Positions 1-6,049 of a stretch of DNA of 22,809 nucleotides are shown in pieces. Position numbers and translations under genes: made by a program. Every line of letters starts with the position of its first letter. The first letter of the stretch is position 1. The DNA is from Clostridiaceae bacterium (GTDB lineage: Bacteria > Bacillota > Clostridia > Oscillospirales > Acutalibacteraceae): the NCBI GenBank assembly GCA_904501705.1, contig CAJGCA010000024.1, forward strand, positions 1 through 22,809. Reading direction: 5' to 3'. The notes under the pieces were generated by a model, which ran no database searches, was not told where the DNA came from, and saw nothing but the letters and a program-made list of their open reading frames with translations.

Positions 1-53
1 GGGAAAGCCTGACCCGGGGGTCAAGAGGCCGCGCAACGCTTACCGTTCTAACG
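1..53. other. Chromosomal flank left of the mobile element
   Basis: No gene is visible in this short stretch, which lies outside the element. It contains a small palindrome at 10-23 (TGACCC-GG-GGGTCA). Positions 16-31 (GGGGGTCAAGAGGCCG) match the tRNA-Pro anticodon-arm/variable-loop sequence exactly, but in the orientation opposite to the copy at 120-135. This may be a remnant of another tRNA-derived insertion or coincidence. Confidence 0.4.
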
Positions 54-93
54 AAACAAAGCAGGCAGACCAAACGGTCTGCCTGCTTTGTTT
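54..93 (-). terminator. Original tRNA-Pro terminator, now displaced to the far side of the element
   Basis: There is an 18-bp perfect stem (54-71 with 76-93) and a 4-nt loop. On the minus strand it ends in CTTTGTTTCGTT. It lies immediately 3' of the duplicated tRNA end, where the terminator of the uninterrupted tRNA-Pro gene would be. It is inferred to have been separated from the tRNA by the 9.5-kb insertion. Confidence 0.75.
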
Positions 94-138
94 GGTCCGA
101 GTGGCGAGACTTGAACTCACGGCCTCTTGACCCCCAGT
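92..138. repeat. Distal attachment site: 47-bp copy of the tRNA-Pro 3' part
   Basis: This is identical over 47 bp to 9554-9600, in the same orientation. It covers the CCA end, acceptor 3' strand, T arm, variable loop and anticodon loop of tRNA-Pro, then diverges inside the anticodon stem. This is the expected product of tyrosine-integrase insertion into a tRNA gene. The copy is not a functional tRNA because its 5' half is missing. Confidence 0.93.
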
Positions 139-411
139 GAGACCCTTGCAGGGTCTCTGACGGCCGCGCGCTCATCCCTTGAAACTCTACGGCTTTTTCG
201 CTCTCAACGCGAAAGCACACTTGATTTTTGATTGGTTTGACCTCTTGAAAACTGTCAAGCGGTCTCCTTGATTGTAGATCAATGTTATCCAAAAGTCAAG
301 AGGTGTTATGGCGTGTAAATTGATGCTGTTCATCACCTCACTTTTTAAGGTGGAGCAGGCCCCTTCTGTGCCGACGAGGATAAGTAAAACAAACTTAATA
401 TGTGCAAAGGG
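139..411. other. Non-coding attachment-proximal region with repeated arm-like motifs
   Basis: I see no credible gene here. The stretch has a hairpin at 139-157 (GAGACCC/GGGTCTC) next to the core. A 15-bp sequence at 174-188 (ATCCCTTGAAACTCT) recurs inverted at 9540-9554. ACCTCTTGA at 240-248 is mirrored by TCAAGAGGT at 296-304, and the core itself contains CCTCTTGA. In the excised circle these would flank the crossover core, so they are candidate arm-type binding sites for integrase or excisionase. That role is inferred. Confidence 0.5.
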
Positions 412-440
412 TGGATTTTGTCGAAAAGATGATGTATAAT
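412..440 (+). promoter_or_regulatory. Likely promoter of the HEPN-domain gene
   Basis: A perfect TATAAT lies at 435-440, with a weak -35 (TGGATT, 412-417) at 17-bp spacing. It is followed by the GGGAGGT ribosome binding site at 449-455. Confidence 0.6.
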
Positions 441-462
441 AGAGACAAGGGAGGTGCAATAC

Positions 463-2184
463 ATGAAATTCTTAACGAAACCATGGCCTAAAGAGTATGA
501 TGGGATTCTATACTTTTTTCAGCGTTTAGAAGAAATGCTGTTTCACTATTCTGAAGATATTGTTCGCGTTCCCATACATAACACTAGAACGCTCATAAAA
601 GAATATCTTGATTCCTGCAATGGCTGTCGTGAAGGGAAAATAAAAGCATATCAATGTGATAAAATACTTGAAGAACTACGGCACTCCCTAAAATGCGACA
701 AGATTCTTAGAACTAATTTCGGCGATACTTTTGTTCAAGACATTGAGCGAAAAATGAGCCAAGACAAAATAGATGTTGTGCAATACTTAAATAACAAACT
801 CCCTCAAAAAACCTATTTTATTTGGTGCGTTGAATATATAAAAGAGCACGCTCTTCACGAGACGCACAAAGATGAAATAGAATTAGGTCTTAAGGCTTGG
901 ATTGTGGAATTGATTTCACACGGATATTCTCCTGAATATATCTATACATATTTGCATTCTGATAAGATGGGGAACAACTCCGCTTCTCCTGTAGATGTTT
1001 TAAACGGTTTTTTAGGCCATTTTACTTTGAGGAAAAAAACTTTTCGCGTATATTTTGCATTTAACCCCATTTTGATTGAGTACAAAAACTTACTAGAAAA
1101 ACGATTACATCTAGACTTTTCTGACGATGATTTTGGCCAAGACATCAAAAAGAATCGAAATGATTTTGTTGGCTTTCTTGACATAGAAGCTATTGATCCG
1201 TATTTAGCTATTTCCGGCGCTTATCATAAATTAACCGTTTTTATACGATATTATCAAGTTATTAGCAATGGTCGAAGGCAATTGGTGAGAGAAACTGGAA
1301 AAGTTGTAATTCCTGATACAATAGACTATCTATATCTTCCTGTTCGTTCTACTCGTTTCCACTCAATCGAAATAAGCTCTCGAATCGACTTGGAAGAACA
1401 TATAGATTTTACCATCATGCGATGTCAATCGAAATCAAATCCATATACTCAACTAAACAAAATGGTTGACTTGCACAACACTGCGATTGCTCAAAAAGAC
1501 TTAGACAATGGTTTCTTGAATTTGTGGTCAATTATGGAACTATTTTCTTCGGACATGCAAAATGACCTAACCATTTCTAAAGTTACCTCTGCAGTGATAC
1601 CTATCTTAAAAAAGGATTATTTTCAAACAGTACTCGGAAATATTGCCCAAGATTTGGAAGAAAATTTAAGCAGAAAAGATTACACCGAGCTCATTGAAGC
1701 TCTTGGAGAACCTGAACATGACATTCTTAAGATCGCAAGGTTTGTTTTTTTGCCCGAGTATGAAGATTTGAGAGAACGCTATTTTGAAAAACTAGAAAGA
1801 TATCCTGTGATTAGAGCAAAAATTCTCCGTTTATATAATATAAAAGATACAAAGACGGAGATCAATAAAATGTCCCAAAAATATGCACAACGTGTGGAAT
1901 GGCATCTGTATCGCCTATATCGAACTCGTAACGCTATTGTGCATTCTGGAAATAGCCATTCTAGAATTCAATTTCTAGGTGAACATCTGCATATATATGT
2001 GGATAATATTTTGAACGAGCTCCTCTACAAATTATCTGTAGAAGAGACGCTAAAAACCATAAGCGATGTCATAGTGGATGCTAAACTTGCGTCCGAAAAA
2101 ATCTTCCGCACATTTGACGGAAAAGGAGCTGTTTCCGCCTCTGATTTGGAGGTCCTATTTGACGATTATTATTATATTTCCTAA
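463..2184 (+). CDS. HEPN-domain protein, putative antiviral/abortive-infection effector
   Basis: This is a 573-residue, apparently cytosolic protein. I recognise no enzyme family in its N-terminal two thirds. Near the C-terminus, residues 489-494 read RNAIVH followed by SGN, after a helix with W and several Arg/Tyr. This R-x4-H signature is typical of HEPN domains (Apea-like type), a superfamily that includes RNases of toxin-antitoxin and phage-defence systems. ATG 463 is preferred over the in-frame GTG at 454 because GGGAGGT (449-455) sits 7 nt upstream of it and overlaps the GTG. The gene is AT-rich compared with its neighbours and all host genes, suggesting separate acquisition as cargo. 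It converges on a WYL regulator gene, a family often found with defence loci. HEPN membership rests on a motif seen by eye; the defence role is inference. Confidence 0.65.
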   Translation: MKFLTKPWPKEYDGILYFFQRLEEMLFHYSEDIVRVPIHNTRTLIKEYLDSCNGCREGKIKAYQCDKILEELRHSLKCDKILRTNFGDTFVQDIERKMSQDKIDVVQYLNNKLPQKTYFIWCVEYIKEHALHETHKDEIELGLKAWIVELISHGYSPEYIYTYLHSDKMGNNSASPVDVLNGFLGHFTLRKKTFRVYFAFNPILIEYKNLLEKRLHLDFSDDDFGQDIKKNRNDFVGFLDIEAIDPYLAISGAYHKLTVFIRYYQVISNGRRQLVRETGKVVIPDTIDYLYLPVRSTRFHSIEISSRIDLEEHIDFTIMRCQSKSNPYTQLNKMVDLHNTAIAQKDLDNGFLNLWSIMELFSSDMQNDLTISKVTSAVIPILKKDYFQTVLGNIAQDLEENLSRKDYTELIEALGEPEHDILKIARFVFLPEYEDLRERYFEKLERYPVIRAKILRLYNIKDTKTEINKMSQKYAQRVEWHLYRLYRTRNAIVHSGNSHSRIQFLGEHLHIYVDNILNELLYKLSVEETLKTISDVIVDAKLASEKIFRTFDGKGAVSASDLEVLFDDYYYIS

Positions 2185-2339
2185 TTAACAGTTCCCTTGT
2201 CTATAGTTAAAGCGCTAAAAAGGAGGGTCTACGAGCAAAGTGTTTTTGCCCTGATCGCAACTCAAAATAACAAGAAAAAGCTCCAATACAACTCGAATAT
2301 TTTGAAGAACCTCTAAGACGCCTAAAAGATAAGTGACAA

Positions 2340-2373
2340 AATTAACGCGAAGGAGTTATCCTTCGCGTTAATT
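2340..2373. terminator. Bidirectional terminator between HEPN and WYL genes
   Basis: A 14-bp perfect stem (2340-2353 with 2360-2373) has a 6-nt loop and AT-rich flanks on both sides. It serves the convergent genes at 463-2184 and 2399-3445. The 155 bases between the HEPN stop and this hairpin hold no supported gene. Confidence 0.75.
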
Positions 2374-2398
2374 CATTTTATTAAACCTCACGAGCATT

Positions 2399-3445
2399 TT
2401 AGTTGTATTTTGCTTGTATATCTCCCAAAAAACGCTTAACCCCCTCCACAACCTCGAGCGGGCCGAGAATGGTGGCCTTCTTGCGGAAGCCGCACACCCA
2501 CGCATAGAACTGGTTGCTGACCTCCACATCCACCGACACGGTAAAATGGTTGCTGTCTGTCGGCGTGTAGATGGCATCCGTTGCTCCAAATCGATCTACC
2601 GCAGTATCCAAAAGATCATTAGTAAAGCGGATGCGGACGTGCTTCTTCTCGCCGCTGAACATAGAAAACAATCGTTTGGCATAAGAACGAGTGTCTAAAC
2701 TCTCAAACACCGCTTCGCCATCTCGCGGATCGCTCAACATCCGCACGTCGTTCATACGGTCGATGCGATAATGGACGATCTTTTTGCCATCGTAGGCGAT
2801 TACATAAAAATCCCCTTCTGAAATCAGAATTTTATAAGGACTTAGAATGTATGGGTTTCCCTTGCGGCGAGGCGTCTGATCCGAGCGGTTCTGAAGGGTG
2901 TATTTGAGATATTGAAAACGGATTTTCCTCTTCTCTTGGATGGCCTTGTTGATGATGCGGATGTTCTTCGGCACACGGTCATTCGGGGTTTTGTCTCGGC
3001 TAATCCAAGCGGCACCGCTCGCTAGTTCTTTTAACTGGTACTTGCTGCAATAGGCTCCAAGAGCATCGAGCAGGCGCTTCTCCTGCTTCTTCGAAAGATA
3101 GCGCGAGGAACGGATGGCCGATGCAATCAATTGCAAGTCGTCCATAGACAACGGACGCTCAGACACACGGTAGCCTACCGGATCTGTTCTGCGATGCTCG
3201 ATCCGATAGCCAAATGTCTCGCCCTCATCAATCTCCGCGGATTTTCCGCACAAGTCCTGCAGAGCTTTGATGTCGCGTCGAATAGAGTGCTCCTCTGCTT
3301 CGATACCATAGTCGCTTAATTCGATGGACAAATCCGTCGCGGTCAGGCCGTGATCTTCATCGGTGTTTCGCAACAGTATTTGCCACGTCATCAGAGCTTT
3401 ATACCGTTGTCCCGCTCGTCTACCGCCATTCTCTCCGTTTTTCAT
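2399..3445 (-). CDS. WYL-domain transcriptional regulator
   Basis: This 348-residue protein has the layout of the HTH-WYL-WCX regulators. A DeoR-like winged helix-turn-helix spans about residues 14-85. A WYL sandwich domain lies around residues 160-240; its core reads LSPYKILISEGDFYVIAY and it has a conserved HYRIDR segment at 225-230. A WCX-type C-terminal extension covers about 267-340. WYL proteins bind nucleic-acid or nucleotide ligands and commonly repress defence or DNA-damage genes. ATG 3445 is preceded by a GGGTG Shine-Dalgarno. It is transcribed toward the HEPN gene and separated from the upstream RHH gene by a terminator. No operator could be assigned; whether it controls the HEPN gene is inference. 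Confidence 0.88.
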   Translation of the reverse strand: MKNGENGGRRAGQRYKALMTWQILLRNTDEDHGLTATDLSIELSDYGIEAEEHSIRRDIKALQDLCGKSAEIDEGETFGYRIEHRRTDPVGYRVSERPLSMDDLQLIASAIRSSRYLSKKQEKRLLDALGAYCSKYQLKELASGAAWISRDKTPNDRVPKNIRIINKAIQEKRKIRFQYLKYTLQNRSDQTPRRKGNPYILSPYKILISEGDFYVIAYDGKKIVHYRIDRMNDVRMLSDPRDGEAVFESLDTRSYAKRLFSMFSGEKKHVRIRFTNDLLDTAVDRFGATDAIYTPTDSNHFTVSVDVEVSNQFYAWVCGFRKKATILGPLEVVEGVKRFLGDIQAKYN

Positions 3446-3477
3446 GTAAACACCCTTTTCTAAAAAACAGATATGGG

Positions 3478-3501
3478 AAAAGGGCAGCGTACTGCCCTTT
3501 T
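3478..3501 (-). terminator. Terminator of the RHH gene
   Basis: AAAAGGGCAG/CTGCCCTTTT forms a 10-bp perfect stem with a 4-nt loop just after the RHH stop codon, ending in a T run on the minus strand. It suggests that the WYL gene downstream is at least partly uncoupled from the RHH gene. Confidence 0.7.
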
Positions 3502-3505
3502 AGAA

Positions 3506-3700
3506 TTAGTCGTCTATTTTTACGATCTCAATGGCGGCATTCAAAAGCATATTGATCAGTTCGTTGCGCGAACGATTAGTCTGTGACGATAGCACGTCTA
3601 ACCGCTCAATCAGTTCATCTTTCATGCGAACGGATACCACTTTATAGCCATCATCGCCTCGCTGTGTGCCCTTTTTCTTGATTCTGATTTCTCCTGTCAT
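3506..3700 (-). CDS. Ribbon-helix-helix (Arc/CopG-type) regulator
   Basis: This is a 64-residue protein. After a basic N-terminal tail of about 18 residues, KVVSVRMKDELIERLDVL supplies the beta strand and first helix. NRSRNELINMLLNAAIEI gives the turn and second helix that are characteristic of RHH DNA-binding dimers. Such proteins bind tandem or inverted 6-bp half-sites and often autoregulate. The start ATG has a GAGGTGAT ribosome binding site. The upstream intergenic region carries several TGTAGT half-sites over a divergent promoter, probably its operator. The divergently placed neighbour is a broken DUF1413-like gene; I recall RHH/DUF1413 pairs in other Firmicute mobile elements, from memory only. 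Confidence 0.85.
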   Translation of the reverse strand: MTGEIRIKKKGTQRGDDGYKVVSVRMKDELIERLDVLSSQTNRSRNELINMLLNAAIEIVKIDD

Positions 3701-3733
3701 GCTATCACCTCATTCTTTTATTTCCATTTTACC

Positions 3734-3763
3734 TTGACAAATGTAGTTTTGATATACTATAAT
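3734..3763 (+). promoter_or_regulatory. Strong promoter reading toward the DUF1413 remnant and membrane-protein gene
   Basis: A perfect TTGACA (3734-3739) and a perfect TATAAT (3758-3763) are separated by 18 bp. An inverted repeat (ACTATA-ATCA-TATAGT, 3756-3771) covers the -10 box, and TGTAGT half-sites lie within and downstream. Confidence 0.8.
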
Positions 3764-3796
3764 CATATAGTGTAGTAATAACTACAAAAATGTAGT
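3742..3796. promoter_or_regulatory. Operator array for the RHH regulator (TGTAGT half-sites)
   Basis: TGTAGT occurs at 3742-3747, 3771-3776 and 3791-3796, and inverted (ACTACA) at 3781-3786. The last three are phased at exactly 10 bp. Together with the overlapping ACTATA/TATAGT inverted repeat they cover the spacer, -10 box and start region of the plus-strand promoter. Repression by the divergently encoded RHH protein is inferred. Confidence 0.6.
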
Positions 3797-3813
3797 TTAA
3801 GCGGAGGCGAAAT

Positions 3814-3915
3814 ATAGATTATTCACTATGGATGAATAAAGCGATCATGAAAATCGGCAAATTACAAGAGGAGGAGATATTGACTTTAAAAGAATTGTTC
3901 TCAGGCATTAAATGA
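3814..3915 (+). pseudogene. Broken DUF1413-like gene, N-terminal fragment with ATA in start position
   Basis: GGAGG at 3803-3807 is followed after 6 nt by ATA (3814) instead of ATG. The frame then reads (I)DYSLWMNKAIMKIGKLQ and KELFSGIK before a TGA at 3913. From memory, DUF1413 proteins start with a similar DYSLWM-KA-MK pattern and continue past LFxGxE with W-N. Here TGA stands where that Trp is expected, and the next codons still read NKFKDCER. Both defects are single G-to-A changes (ATG to ATA, TGG to TGA). An internal ATG at 3832 could start a 27-residue peptide. The family assignment is from recall, so it is moderate. Confidence 0.5.
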
Positions 3916-3947
3916 AATAAATTTAAAGATTGCGAAAGGGTGTTTTT

Positions 3948-4616
3948 GTGAAATATTTAAAAAAGCTCGCAGTAGGGGTTGTATCTGTTGGTCTTGTAGC
4001 TCTCTTGGCTGCTATCGGTGCTCCCATTTGGTTATGTACGGTTTTATGTGTGGTTGTAATTCTCGTTGGATATATTATGTGGGAGGATGAAAACGCAAAA
4101 ACAGGAACATATAATCGACAAACTAAAACATTACATCTTAATTCTCGATGTGCCGCAAGCGAAAATTTGATTGAAATAAAAGAATATAAACATACTAATT
4201 TTAAATACAACCCTGCAGAACTTGTATACACAGGTGCCACTGTAGGCGGAATATCCATGGGAGGATTTCATGTCAACGAAGCTCACTATTCCGCCTCTTC
4301 TAGTGAAAATACAGGAAGATACGAGCTTCATTATAAAGGAAAAGGGCACTGTCCTATTGAAGCAATATTTTGTCATTTTAATATTGGTAATAATTCTTGT
4401 GTAAAAAAATTTAAAACAAGCGATAATATGTTAAAACTGATACATAATGAGCCAACATCAAAAATCAATGCTGCCCAAAAAAAGCTGCTCCTCCAAGCTA
4501 CTCAAAACAACGACCTTACGCTTATGGCTGGACTTACCAAAGATACTATTGCTGCACAAAAACTAACTAAAAAAGAGTGCGAAAACATCAAGGCTTGGAT
4601 TGGCGGAAGAAAGTAA
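3948..4616 (+). CDS. Membrane protein of unknown function (two N-terminal TM helices)
   Basis: This 222-residue protein starts at GTG 3948, chosen because GAAAGGG (3934-3940) lies 7 nt upstream; an in-frame TTG at 3930 has no such site. Two hydrophobic segments (about residues 7-25 and 27-45) are separated by a short turn, so the N-terminus forms a membrane hairpin. The remaining ~175 residues are polar, with cysteines in RCAA and in the stretch CPIEAIFCHFNIGNNSC. The C-terminal ~60 residues are charged and probably helical. I do not recognise the family. The gene is AT-rich like the HEPN gene and probably depends on the RHH-controlled promoter at 3734-3763. A strong terminator follows. It could be cargo such as an immunity, exclusion or defence effector; this is not supported by homology. 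Confidence 0.7.
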   Translation: MKYLKKLAVGVVSVGLVALLAAIGAPIWLCTVLCVVVILVGYIMWEDENAKTGTYNRQTKTLHLNSRCAASENLIEIKEYKHTNFKYNPAELVYTGATVGGISMGGFHVNEAHYSASSSENTGRYELHYKGKGHCPIEAIFCHFNIGNNSCVKKFKTSDNMLKLIHNEPTSKINAAQKKLLLQATQNNDLTLMAGLTKDTIAAQKLTKKECENIKAWIGGRK

Positions 4617-4623
4617 TTCATAA

Positions 4624-4652
4624 AAAGGGAGCGGGTAAAACCCGCTCCCTTT
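4624..4652. terminator. Bidirectional terminator between membrane-protein and resolvase genes
   Basis: A 13-bp perfect stem (4624-4636 with 4640-4652) has a 3-nt loop, with A-rich and T-rich shoulders. It lies between the convergent genes and its right arm overlaps the resolvase stop codon. Confidence 0.85.
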
Positions 4653-5238
4653 AACTATCCAAAAGTCTAATATATCTATATGCCGTGGTGCGGCTGAGTT
4701 CGCACACTCTCGCTAGCTCGCTGACGTTCAGGCTTCCCGCCTTGTAGGATGGATAATGCCGCAGGAAGGACGCCGGAATGTCCTCCACCGTTGTTTGCGG
4801 CCGTCCGATGCGTGCGCCCTTTGCCTTGGCGTTTGCCATGCCTGAGCGCACTCTCTCGCGGATCATCGCGAGCTCCAACTGGCTGAACACTCCCGCCAAT
4901 TGGAGAAATGCCTCGCTCATGGGATCCGCATGCCCGCTTCGGCAATCCAACGTGATGCTCCCAACGATCTCCAAACGTAGCTTCTTCTCTCGCACAATGT
5001 CGATGATCTGACAAAGCTGCTGTGTGCTTCGCGCCAGTCGTGGAACCTCCAACGTGATGATGGTATCTCCTTGCCGAGCCTGCTCGAACATGAGTGCTTG
5101 CTGCGGTTTCACCTTGGCGTCGCCATGCTCGTATTCCAAATAGATTTCCTCGGCACCGGCTGCTTTCAGTTCGCGCACTTGACGGTTGATGTCTTGCTTG
5201 GTTTCGTTGGTGCTGCATCGTCCATATCCTCGTTTCAT
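4651..5238 (-). CDS. Serine recombinase (resolvase/invertase family)
   Basis: This 195-residue protein has an N-terminal resolvase catalytic domain (about 1-140). R7-C-S9-T10 in YGRCST carries the nucleophilic Ser9. VPRLARST holds the conserved Arg67 and Arg70, and LELAMIRERV (about 121-130) begins the long E helix. GRPQTT leads into a C-terminal helix-turn-helix (about 150-191, with SELARVCELSRTTAYRYI). The size and plan match Tn3/Hin-type resolvases and invertases rather than large serine integrases. ATG 5238 is chosen because AAAGGAG lies directly upstream and would fall inside the coding sequence if GTG 5253 were used. It may resolve element multimers or invert a segment; integration itself is better explained by the tyrosine integrase. 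It is likely co-transcribed with the small gene upstream. Confidence 0.92.
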   Translation of the reverse strand: MKRGYGRCSTNETKQDINRQVRELKAAGAEEIYLEYEHGDAKVKPQQALMFEQARQGDTIITLEVPRLARSTQQLCQIIDIVREKKLRLEIVGSITLDCRSGHADPMSEAFLQLAGVFSQLELAMIRERVRSGMANAKAKGARIGRPQTTVEDIPASFLRHYPSYKAGSLNVSELARVCELSRTTAYRYIRLLDS

Positions 5239-5252
5239 AATTGCTCCTTTCA

Positions 5253-5284
5253 CCGCTCCTCGAAGGTTGCCCTCCGAGGAGCGG
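5253..5284. other. Intercistronic hairpin upstream of the resolvase gene
   Basis: CCGCTCCTCG (5253-5262) pairs with CGAGGAGCGG (5275-5284), a 10-bp perfect stem with a 12-nt loop. It lies between the stop of the 5293-5571 gene and the resolvase Shine-Dalgarno. On the minus strand no T run follows, so it looks like a processing or translational-control hairpin more than a terminator. Confidence 0.45.
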
Positions 5285-5292
5285 GCTTGTTT

Positions 5293-5571
5293 TTAGCAGG
5301 AGATCGAAAACCGTCTGCTGCTCGTCTGTTTGGTGAACGCCTTGTAGAGGTCGCCGTAGAGTTTCTTGAACGCTGTGGTGTCGAAGCGGTTGGAGAGGAC
5401 AGAGGTCCAACGGATTATATAGGCGCCGACCACCATTTCCTCGGTTTCGCGTTCTAACATTTCTTCCTTGATGCTGTCTCGCAGAGCTTCGGCCTCCGCT
5501 TGTGCTTCTGCGATGATGTTCTCCCATTCATTCAGAGCCTCGATTTTGCTGATCAGTTCGTTCTTAGACAT
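5293..5571 (-). CDS. Small conserved mobile-element protein of unknown function
   Basis: This is a 92-residue protein. Residues about 4-45 are Glu/Ala-rich and probably coiled coil (ISKIEALNEWENIIAEAQ). The C-terminal part contains RWTSVLSNRFDTTAFKK and ends in SSRRFSIS. I recall similar short proteins with an RFDTTAFKK-like motif in clostridial plasmids and integrative elements, but know no function. ATG 5571 has an AAGGAG ribosome binding site 9 nt upstream. It is the first gene after the regulated minus-strand promoter at 5624-5652 and is probably co-transcribed with the resolvase. Control by the divergent XRE repressor is likely from the operators. Confidence 0.7.
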   Translation of the reverse strand: MSKNELISKIEALNEWENIIAEAQAEAEALRDSIKEEMLERETEEMVVGAYIIRWTSVLSNRFDTTAFKKLYGDLYKAFTKQTSSRRFSISC

Positions 5572-5623
5572 TCTTCATTTCTCCTTTTCAATAGTTTTTG
5601 TGGTTGTCGTTTGAACTGTCTTT

Positions 5624-5652
5624 ATTATACACGAATATTCGTGCATTGTCTA
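5624..5652 (-). promoter_or_regulatory. Minus-strand promoter for the small-protein/resolvase unit
   Basis: On the minus strand TAGACA (5652-5647) and TATAAT (5629-5624) are separated by 17 bp. The first XRE-type operator (5628-5645) covers the spacer and touches the -10 box. Confidence 0.75.
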
Positions 5653-5714
5653 TTGACGTTATGCACGAACTTTGGTGTATGCTTTTGTTTATTTTATACA
5701 CTTGATTTCGTGTA
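5628..5714. promoter_or_regulatory. Three 18-bp operator palindromes between divergent promoters
   Basis: Three imperfect palindromes share the half-site T(A/G)CACGAA: TACACGAATATTCGTGCA (5628-5645), TGCACGAACTTTGGTGTA (5662-5679) and TACACTTGATTTCGTGTA (5697-5714). Their starts are 34 and 35 bp apart. The outer two overlap the minus-strand and plus-strand promoters, giving a small phage-like switch region. The XRE protein encoded at 5759 is the obvious candidate ligand. Confidence 0.75.
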
Positions 5715-5729
5715 TATTTGTGGTATAAT
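5702..5729 (+). promoter_or_regulatory. Promoter of the XRE repressor gene
   Basis: TTGATT (5702-5707) and TATAAT (5724-5729) are separated by 16 bp. The third operator palindrome covers the -35 box, which suggests autoregulation. Confidence 0.75.
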
Positions 5730-5758
5730 GGTTGTATCATGGGAAAGGAGTATTCAAC

Positions 5759-5959
5759 ATGGGATTACAATACAAATTTGATGTGGTTGCCGCACTCAAA
5801 GACAAGGGAATCACCTCATACAAAATCAGGAGCGAAAAACTGTTGAGCGAATCGACGCTCCAAAAGCTGAGAAAGGGTGAAGGTGTGTCTTGGGATAACC
5901 TCGAGACTCTTTGCGCCCTTTTGGAGTGTCAGCCTGCCGATCTGATCGAGTATGTCTGA
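5759..5959 (+). CDS. XRE/Cro-type helix-turn-helix repressor
   Basis: This 66-residue protein is one helix-turn-helix domain of the small Cro/C1 class. DVVAALKDKGITSYKI gives the first helices. SESTLQKLRKGEGVS is the recognition helix region and typical turn. WDNLETLCALLECQPADLIEYV is the conserved C-terminal end of these repressors. ATG 5759 is supported by AAAGGAG eight nucleotides upstream; an in-frame upstream start at 5732 has no ribosome binding site. Being divergent from the small-protein/resolvase unit, with three shared operators between, it most likely acts as the element's maintenance switch by repressing both promoters. No cleavage domain is present, so any induction would need another factor. 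Confidence 0.9.
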   Translation: MGLQYKFDVVAALKDKGITSYKIRSEKLLSESTLQKLRKGEGVSWDNLETLCALLECQPADLIEYV

Positions 5960-5984
5960 GGTGTCCAATAAAACATCTGTTTAA

Positions 5985-6049
5985 CTGAACACATTTGAGC
6001 GGGTTTGTAAGCGGCCAAAAGCGGGCCAAAAGGCAGAAAAAGTGTTCAG
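5985..6049. other. Origin-like block: iteron-like repeats framed by an inverted repeat
   Basis: CTGAACAC (5985-5992) and GTGTTCAG (6042-6049) frame a short GC-rich segment. It contains TTTGAGCGGGT (5994-6004), AAGCGGCCA (6009-6017) and AAGCGGGCCA (6019-6028). TTTGAGCGGGT and AAGCGGCCA also occur at 9502-9512 and 9491-9499 next to the integrase. This could be a replication or transfer origin, or a binding site for the initiator-like protein; no function is proven. Confidence 0.35.

Noticed and set aside
139..190. tRNA-like second half completing the left tRNA copy, possibly a suppressor tRNA
   Set aside because: The sequence cannot pair into an acceptor stem or D arm with the 92-138 copy, and no CUA anticodon loop forms. 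No other tRNA-like sequence was seen in the window, so a suppressor tRNA is not encoded here as far as I can see.
187..459. Open frame of 90 codons on the minus strand
   Set aside because: It has no ribosome binding site, overlaps the HEPN promoter and attachment arms, and the translated sequence shows no protein-like pattern.
2185..2339. Possible decayed small gene after an AGGAGGG-like sequence near 2220
   Set aside because: All three plus-strand frames look equally protein-like, none has a start codon at the right distance, and two contain stops. AT-rich sequence alone explains it.
3913..3915. TGA read as Trp in the DUF1413-like frame as a sign of TGA reassignment
   Set aside because: Many intact genes in the window end in TGA at their natural ends, and this frame also lacks an ATG start, so mutation is the better explanation.
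5826..6029. Open frame of 67 codons on the minus strand
   Set aside because: It is antisense to the well-supported XRE gene and crosses the origin-like block without a ribosome binding site.
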